Shown here: positions 60,287 through 64,000 of the stretch, in pieces | Numbering within the stretch: position 1 is the stretch's first letter | Layout: every line of letters begins with the position of its first letter | DNA from: Acidobacteriota bacterium | Lineage (GTDB): Bacteria; Acidobacteriota; Terriglobia; Bryobacterales; Bryobacteraceae | Length of the DNA stretch: 64,000 nt | Reading direction: 5' to 3' | Assembly: GCA_026394055.1 (NCBI GenBank) | Contig: JAPKYZ010000020.1 | Span: 1-64,000 of the forward strand | Position numbers and translations under genes: made by a program | Notes under the pieces: generated by a model | The model's database searches: none | Told to the model about the DNA's origin: nothing | What the model saw: only the letters and a program-made list of their open reading frames with translations

Positions 60287-61158
60287 CAATCTCCCAGGTG
60301 TTTCTTCAGAAAGGCGGTTACTTTGTCAAAGGCTTGGCGCCCATGAGAGGCCGGATTGTCACAGTACGCAAGCGTCAGACTGGCATGGGTGTGGCCCCCA
60401 TGACTCCGATGCGGGCAGTGCGGGTCTGGTTCGATGCGGACGTACTCAAACGGCCGGCCACGGAATCGGGCTGCAAGCCCCAACATGCATTCTTCCGGAA
60501 CTAGTGAGTCGGACGTGATGCGGAGGGCCAGCACCGGCACGCCGGACTGCGCGGCGCGACTCAGCATGTCTTCAGTCAGCCCTAACGCCATTCGGGCGCG
60601 ACCATGGGGGGCACCAAACGGCCCCATCGGCAAGGCCGGCTGAGCTACCACGCACGCCCGCAACAGGGTCTGCGCCTCCTGGTTCGCCATCAAGGCCAAC
60701 GGCACTGCACCGGTTAAGCAATTGCCGATCACAGCGATTCCGCGCTGGTGATGATCGCTAATCGCCTTAGTGAGGCGCGCCGTCCACTGGACGATCGTGC
60801 CCAAAGATGTGTCCGAGAAGCACTCGAATTCCTCACCCCGGCAGGGAGTTCGCAAAAGCGTACCGATAAGGCTGGACCGGCCTGCGCGGCCGAACAAGAG
60901 AGGCAGATAAACTGTGAAGCCGCATCCACTCAGGCGCCGCGCGAAGTCAACGGCTTCCGGAATAAGGCCCGGAAGTTCATGGAGGAACAAAACCGGCGGC
61001 CCCTGGCCGATGCGATAGATCTGCTTGCCCTCAGAGCCTGCGGAGGAAGGGAAGCGTCCGAAGTCCTCCAACGAATCGGTCTTGTTGCAGAGGGCCGGGA
61101 TGGCGCCGGCCAGGCCCATCACCGCCCGGCGGCTCATTCTGCGTGCGACTTCATTCAT
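60286..61158 (-). CDS. Dienelactone-hydrolase-like protein with Cys nucleophile
   Basis: The 290-residue product opens MNEVARRMSRRAVMGLAGAI, an RR-containing export signal that ends in LC. The fold has PPVLFLHELPGLIPEAVDFA and the elbow AVIGNCLTGAVPLALMANQE, where a Cys takes the nucleophile position (GxCxxG), as in dienelactone hydrolase. PVLALRITSDSLVPEECMLG and the His in HGGHTHASLTLAYCDN may supply acid and base. The ribosome site AAGGAAGG precedes ATG at 61158. It is the first gene of a coupled pair with the secreted hydrolase. Substrate unknown. The 185 bases to the next gene hold no other gene. Confidence 0.7.
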   Translation of the reverse strand: MNEVARRMSRRAVMGLAGAIPALCNKTDSLEDFGRFPSSAGSEGKQIYRIGQGPPVLFLHELPGLIPEAVDFARRLSGCGFTVYLPLLFGRAGRSSLIGTLLRTPCRGEEFECFSDTSLGTIVQWTARLTKAISDHHQRGIAVIGNCLTGAVPLALMANQEAQTLLRACVVAQPALPMGPFGAPHGRARMALGLTEDMLSRAAQSGVPVLALRITSDSLVPEECMLGLAARFRGRPFEYVRIEPDPHCPHRSHGGHTHASLTLAYCDNPASHGRQAFDKVTAFLKKHLGD

Positions 61159-61343
61159 TGGCGCCTTCCTTACGTTCTTTCGCCATGGCACTAGGCCCAA
61201 GCCGTGTTTTAGGCACACGAAGCGGCCAGACTTGGACCGGAGGCGGAAGAGATCCTGCCAGAGATAGCGTGAACGACCGTCGCCAGGGGACAGCAGCGAG
61301 CGAACAAAATTTGCGATAGGCTTTGACGAAGCCGGAGTACCCC

Positions 61344-62297
61344 ATGGTCATTTCAACGATCCAGCCCTTTTCCGTGAAACAGCCAAGCGATGGCCGAACT
61401 TACACTTTGCTCCGAGTGGCCGCGCGCGATGGCACGGTGGGGTGGGGAGAATGTGCCAGCATCTCCGCCCGCGATCTCACTCTCGCCACCGCGGTCTGCC
61501 AAGGACAAGAAGCCTCGCGCTTTGAAGTGCTGCGGACCAAGCTTGATGGCGTCAGCGGCGGGCTGCGCTCCGCCATCGTCATGGCGCTGGTGGACATCTT
61601 GGGCCAAGCATCCAAGGCACCGGCTTATCAGGTGATGGGCGGGCCGACGCGGGCCAAGGTGCGCGCGCTTACTGAATGGTCCGACGCGGCGGCGAAGGCG
61701 GGTCATCGAGCATTTGTTGTCGACGCGAAGTATCAGCCGCAAGCCGGGTTTGACTATGTGGTGAATGGCGGAGCTTCGATGACACCCGTGGCCGCCTCAT
61801 TGCTGGCCGTGCAACTGGAAAAGCAGCGGCCGATGTGGCTCGATGAGCCGTGCCGAGCCTCCAACTTGGGCGCGCTGCGCAAGATCTCGGAAGAAAGCGT
61901 CACGCCCATCGGTTGGGGCAGCAACGCCACCTCGACGGCCACCATCCAGGACATGCTGCGGGAGCAGGTGATCGACGTGGTGCGCCTGGGCCTGCGGAGC
62001 TTTGATCTGTGGACCATCCGCAAGACCGCGGCCTTGGCCGAGACCTACTACACGGCCGTCGCTCCCGGCGCCGGACACGGTCCCGTGGCCACCGCGGCGG
62101 CGCTGCACCTGGCCGCCAGTATGCCGAATTTCTTTATCCAGGAAGTGCCCTGGGCCTCGGGCGAGGATGCCAAGATGCGGGCCGAGATTGTTGGCGCCGA
62201 GATCGAGAAGGTGAAGGAAGGATACTTCGCCTTGCCCACGGGACCTGGGCTGGGCCTCAAGGTGAATGAGGCGGCTTTGCGGAGGTATGCAGCATGA
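61344..62297 (+). CDS. Enolase-superfamily (mandelate racemase-like) protein, degenerate active site
   Basis: The 317-residue protein has the capping domain (1-95; RDGTVGWGECASISARDLTL) and the barrel domain with RPMWLDEPCRASNLGALRKI and VRLGLRSFDLWTIRKTAALA. The expected metal-ligand positions are damaged: no Asp after the second-strand Lys region, and PIGWGSNATST replaces the usual ATGER, while APGAGHGP stands where the neighbour has PHACEGP. It therefore probably lacks the classic metal-dependent chemistry. Start ATG at 61344 follows GGAG. It overlaps the next, intact paralogue by four bases, so the two may form one complex or pathway. Confidence 0.75.
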   Translation: MVISTIQPFSVKQPSDGRTYTLLRVAARDGTVGWGECASISARDLTLATAVCQGQEASRFEVLRTKLDGVSGGLRSAIVMALVDILGQASKAPAYQVMGGPTRAKVRALTEWSDAAAKAGHRAFVVDAKYQPQAGFDYVVNGGASMTPVAASLLAVQLEKQRPMWLDEPCRASNLGALRKISEESVTPIGWGSNATSTATIQDMLREQVIDVVRLGLRSFDLWTIRKTAALAETYYTAVAPGAGHGPVATAAALHLAASMPNFFIQEVPWASGEDAKMRAEIVGAEIEKVKEGYFALPTGPGLGLKVNEAALRRYAA

Positions 62298-63598
62298 ACC
62301 GGCGTGACTTTTTGAGTGTCTCCGGCTGCGGTTGCAGCCTGATGCCGCAAGCCACCCAACGGGACCCCAACCGCGGCACCACTGGCCCATTAGGCGCGGA
62401 AGCTTTCACCGATGTCGGCACCAAGGTGCGCATCACCAACGTGAAGACGTTCGGCGTCACGTTGCCCGCAATGGAGCAGCGGGACCGGCCCTATGTCTTC
62501 GTCAAAATCGAAACCAACCAAGGCGTGGTGGGCTGGGGTGAAGGGACGCTCGAAGGTAAGGCCGCCGCCACCATCCACTGCATTGAGGACTTCAAGGAGT
62601 TCCTGATTGGCGCGGACCCGATGCTGGTGGAGCACCACTGGCAATCGATGTACGTGCATAGCTTCTATCGCGCTGGCCCCGTGATGGGCTCGGCGATCTC
62701 GGCCATCGATCAGGCGCTGTGGGACATCCGCGGCAAGATCCTCGGCATGCCGGTCTACAAGCTGCTGGGCGGGCCGTATGACCCGCAAGGTGTGCGCGGC
62801 TACTATCACGTCCGCGCGGGAACGCCGGCTGAGATGCGGGAGGTCCGGGCGAAGGCGAAGGAGCTGGGCGTCACCGCGATCAAGGGCGGCATCCCCGGCT
62901 ACTACGAATGGATCGAGACGCGCGAGTCGATCAACAAGGCGATCAAGTCAGTCGAAACCCTGCGCACCAACCTGGGCGATGAGATCGATATCGGCATCGA
63001 CTTCCATGCCAAGACCTCGCCCAGCGTCGCCTCCATCCTCTGCAAAGAGATGGAGCCTTACAAGCTGATGTTCATCGAAGAGCCGTGCCCGCCGGAGAAC
63101 GTGAAGGCGATGCAGCGGATCGCCAAGCGGTCCAAGGTACCGATCGCCACCGGTGAGCGTCTGGTGGCCGCCTACAACTGCCGCGAACTGATCGAACTAG
63201 GTATCGTCGACATCGTGCAGACCGACATCAACCACGTGGGCGGCATCACCGCGCTGTGGAAGGTGGCTGCGATGGCCGAACCCTCCGGCGTCAAGATCGC
63301 GCCGCATGCCTGCGAAGGACCGATTGGCGGCTTGGCCACGGTGCATGTCGATGCCGCCATGCCGAACTTCCTGGTGCAGGAGATCTGCTCTGGCGTCGAG
63401 CCCGGTGAGAAGGAAAAGATCTGGCACGAATGGTTCGGCTTCCCGGCGATGCGCATGGTGAACGGCAAGTTCCCGCTGCCGGAAAAGCCCGGCCTGGGCT
63501 TTGAGCTGCGGGAGCAGGACGTGGTCAAGTTCAAGTTTGAAGGCACGCGTCCCATGGCGCGCGTCTTCCATCAGGACGGGAGTGTGGCGGCATGGTAG
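62294..63598 (+). CDS. Galactonate dehydratase-like enolase-superfamily enzyme
   Basis: The 434-residue protein begins with NRRDFLSVSGCG, a Tat-like signal with truncated hydrophobic part. The capping domain shows VKIETNQGVVGWGEGTLEGK, and the barrel has the three metal ligands in IGIDFHAKTSP, MFIEEPCPPENVKAMQR and VPIATGERLVAAYNC, plus the base His in KIAPHACEGPIGGLATVHVD. This is the D-galactonate dehydratase / RspA branch, so sugar-acid dehydration is likely. It is coupled to the degenerate paralogue upstream and to a secreted esterase downstream. Confidence 0.88.
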   Translation: MNRRDFLSVSGCGCSLMPQATQRDPNRGTTGPLGAEAFTDVGTKVRITNVKTFGVTLPAMEQRDRPYVFVKIETNQGVVGWGEGTLEGKAAATIHCIEDFKEFLIGADPMLVEHHWQSMYVHSFYRAGPVMGSAISAIDQALWDIRGKILGMPVYKLLGGPYDPQGVRGYYHVRAGTPAEMREVRAKAKELGVTAIKGGIPGYYEWIETRESINKAIKSVETLRTNLGDEIDIGIDFHAKTSPSVASILCKEMEPYKLMFIEEPCPPENVKAMQRIAKRSKVPIATGERLVAAYNCRELIELGIVDIVQTDINHVGGITALWKVAAMAEPSGVKIAPHACEGPIGGLATVHVDAAMPNFLVQEICSGVEPGEKEKIWHEWFGFPAMRMVNGKFPLPEKPGLGFELREQDVVKFKFEGTRPMARVFHQDGSVAAW

Positions 63599-64000
63599 TG
63601 CGCTGCGTGGCCTTGCTGGCGCTGTCCGCCGGATGGGCACTGGCGGCGGACCCCATCGAGATCCGGCTGTGGCCCGGTGGCGCGCCCAATGGCTGGAAGG
63701 CTCCGGCGGGTGCGGAGAAGTGGGAGGAGCGCGGCAAGGACGGCGTGCCGGACCGGTCCGTCCTCAACATCGGGGACCCGATGATCACGGTGTTTCTGCC
63801 GCCTCCGGAACGGCGCAACGGGGGCGCTATCCTGATCGCCCCGGGTGGTGGCTATCATCACTTGGCGTATGACAAGGAAGGGCTCGACATTGCGCGCTGG
63901 GTGAATACGCTCGGGCTGGTGGGTGTGGTGCTGAAGTATCGCATGCCCGATCTCCCCGCCGCCGCGTTGCGCCCCGCCCTGTTTGGAGACGCCAAGGACG
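63592..64000 (+). CDS. Secreted alpha/beta hydrolase (acetyl-xylan-esterase-like), 5' part
   Basis: The open frame runs from ATG at 63592 to the window end (136 residues visible). A signal peptide ends near AGWALAADP. DPIEIRLWPGGAPNGWK and ILIAPGGGYHHLAYDKEGLD follow; the GGGY oxyanion motif and the EG-x-DIARWVN helix are those of secreted carbohydrate esterases of the BD-FAE/acetyl-xylan esterase type. The catalytic Ser lies outside. It overlaps the enolase gene by seven bases. Together with the two enolase-superfamily genes it hints at plant-polymer or sugar-acid catabolism. Confidence 0.75.
   Translation, partial: MVVRCVALLALSAGWALAADPIEIRLWPGGAPNGWKAPAGAEKWEERGKDGVPDRSVLNIGDPMITVFLPPPERRNGGAILIAPGGGYHHLAYDKEGLDIARWVNTLGLVGVVLKYRMPDLPAAALRPALFGDAKD

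Overview
The window is GC-rich chromosomal DNA that most resembles a soil Acidobacteriota of the Solibacter/Bryobacter group. The indicators are gene families rather than a marker gene: a TIGR03437-type C-terminal domain on a secreted serine hydrolase, a 1162-residue Oar-like TonB-dependent receptor with an N-terminal carboxypeptidase-regulatory domain, two DUF1549/DUF1553 + DUF1501 gene pairs, two PEP-CTERM proteins and a YVTN beta-propeller protein. I found no rRNA, tRNA or CRISPR array. High GC makes many long antisense reading frames, which were discarded.

Layout. 1-1848 holds the start of a secreted beta-propeller gene (minus strand). 1890-14167 is a Flp/Tad type IVb pilus locus: DUF192 protein, TPR lipoprotein, Flp pilin, polytopic membrane protein, CpaB, the secretin CpaC, three TadE/TadG-like pseudopilins, CpaE/TadZ, the ATPase CpaF/TadA, TadB and TadC; no prepilin peptidase is present. 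14237-18349 is the first DUF1549/DUF1501 pair. 18411-21195 has an oxidoreductase, homoserine kinase and a U32-like protein. 21207-22210 is a lower-GC pair, a TIR-like protein plus a pYEATS-like protein, which is the best candidate for an undescribed conflict or signalling module. 22207-24796 is a tightly coupled MFS-queC-queE operon (minus). 24818-29955 has a CurA-like reductase, a frameshifted DUF4160 gene with its DUF2442 partner abutting a 3'-shortened fadB-like gene, a redoxin, and a second TIR-like gene whose 3' end lies in a mobile repeat. 30023-33003 (minus) contains an AmiE-NamZ fusion for peptidoglycan recycling, a pterin dehydratase and an SDR.

33060-38422 has a Memo-family protein, a roughly 320-nt strongly folded non-coding region, an ECF sigma factor, a receiver + HATPase regulator, an APC permease and a PIG-L deacetylase. 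38576-43618 has a PEP-CTERM protein, the second DUF1549/DUF1501 pair and a lipoprotein-like methyltransferase. 43623-53782 has a Q/N/G-rich membrane protein, a DUF2809 gene bracketed by repeats, a two-component system, a serine hydrolase, another PEP-CTERM protein, aquaporin, a YkgJ-like protein and a quinone oxidoreductase. 54044-64000 has the TonB receptor, an isopropylmalate-dehydrogenase-family enzyme, two coupled alpha/beta hydrolases, two enolase-superfamily genes (one with degenerate metal ligands) and the start of a secreted esterase.

A recurring theme is an interspersed repeat of about 135-140 bp with inverted ends (copies near 9140, 28940, 45315 and, partial, 45845). It supplies coding sequence or the stop codon for at least four genes. 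Coordinates of starts are judgement calls where noted; protein families were assigned by eye from motifs, without database searches.
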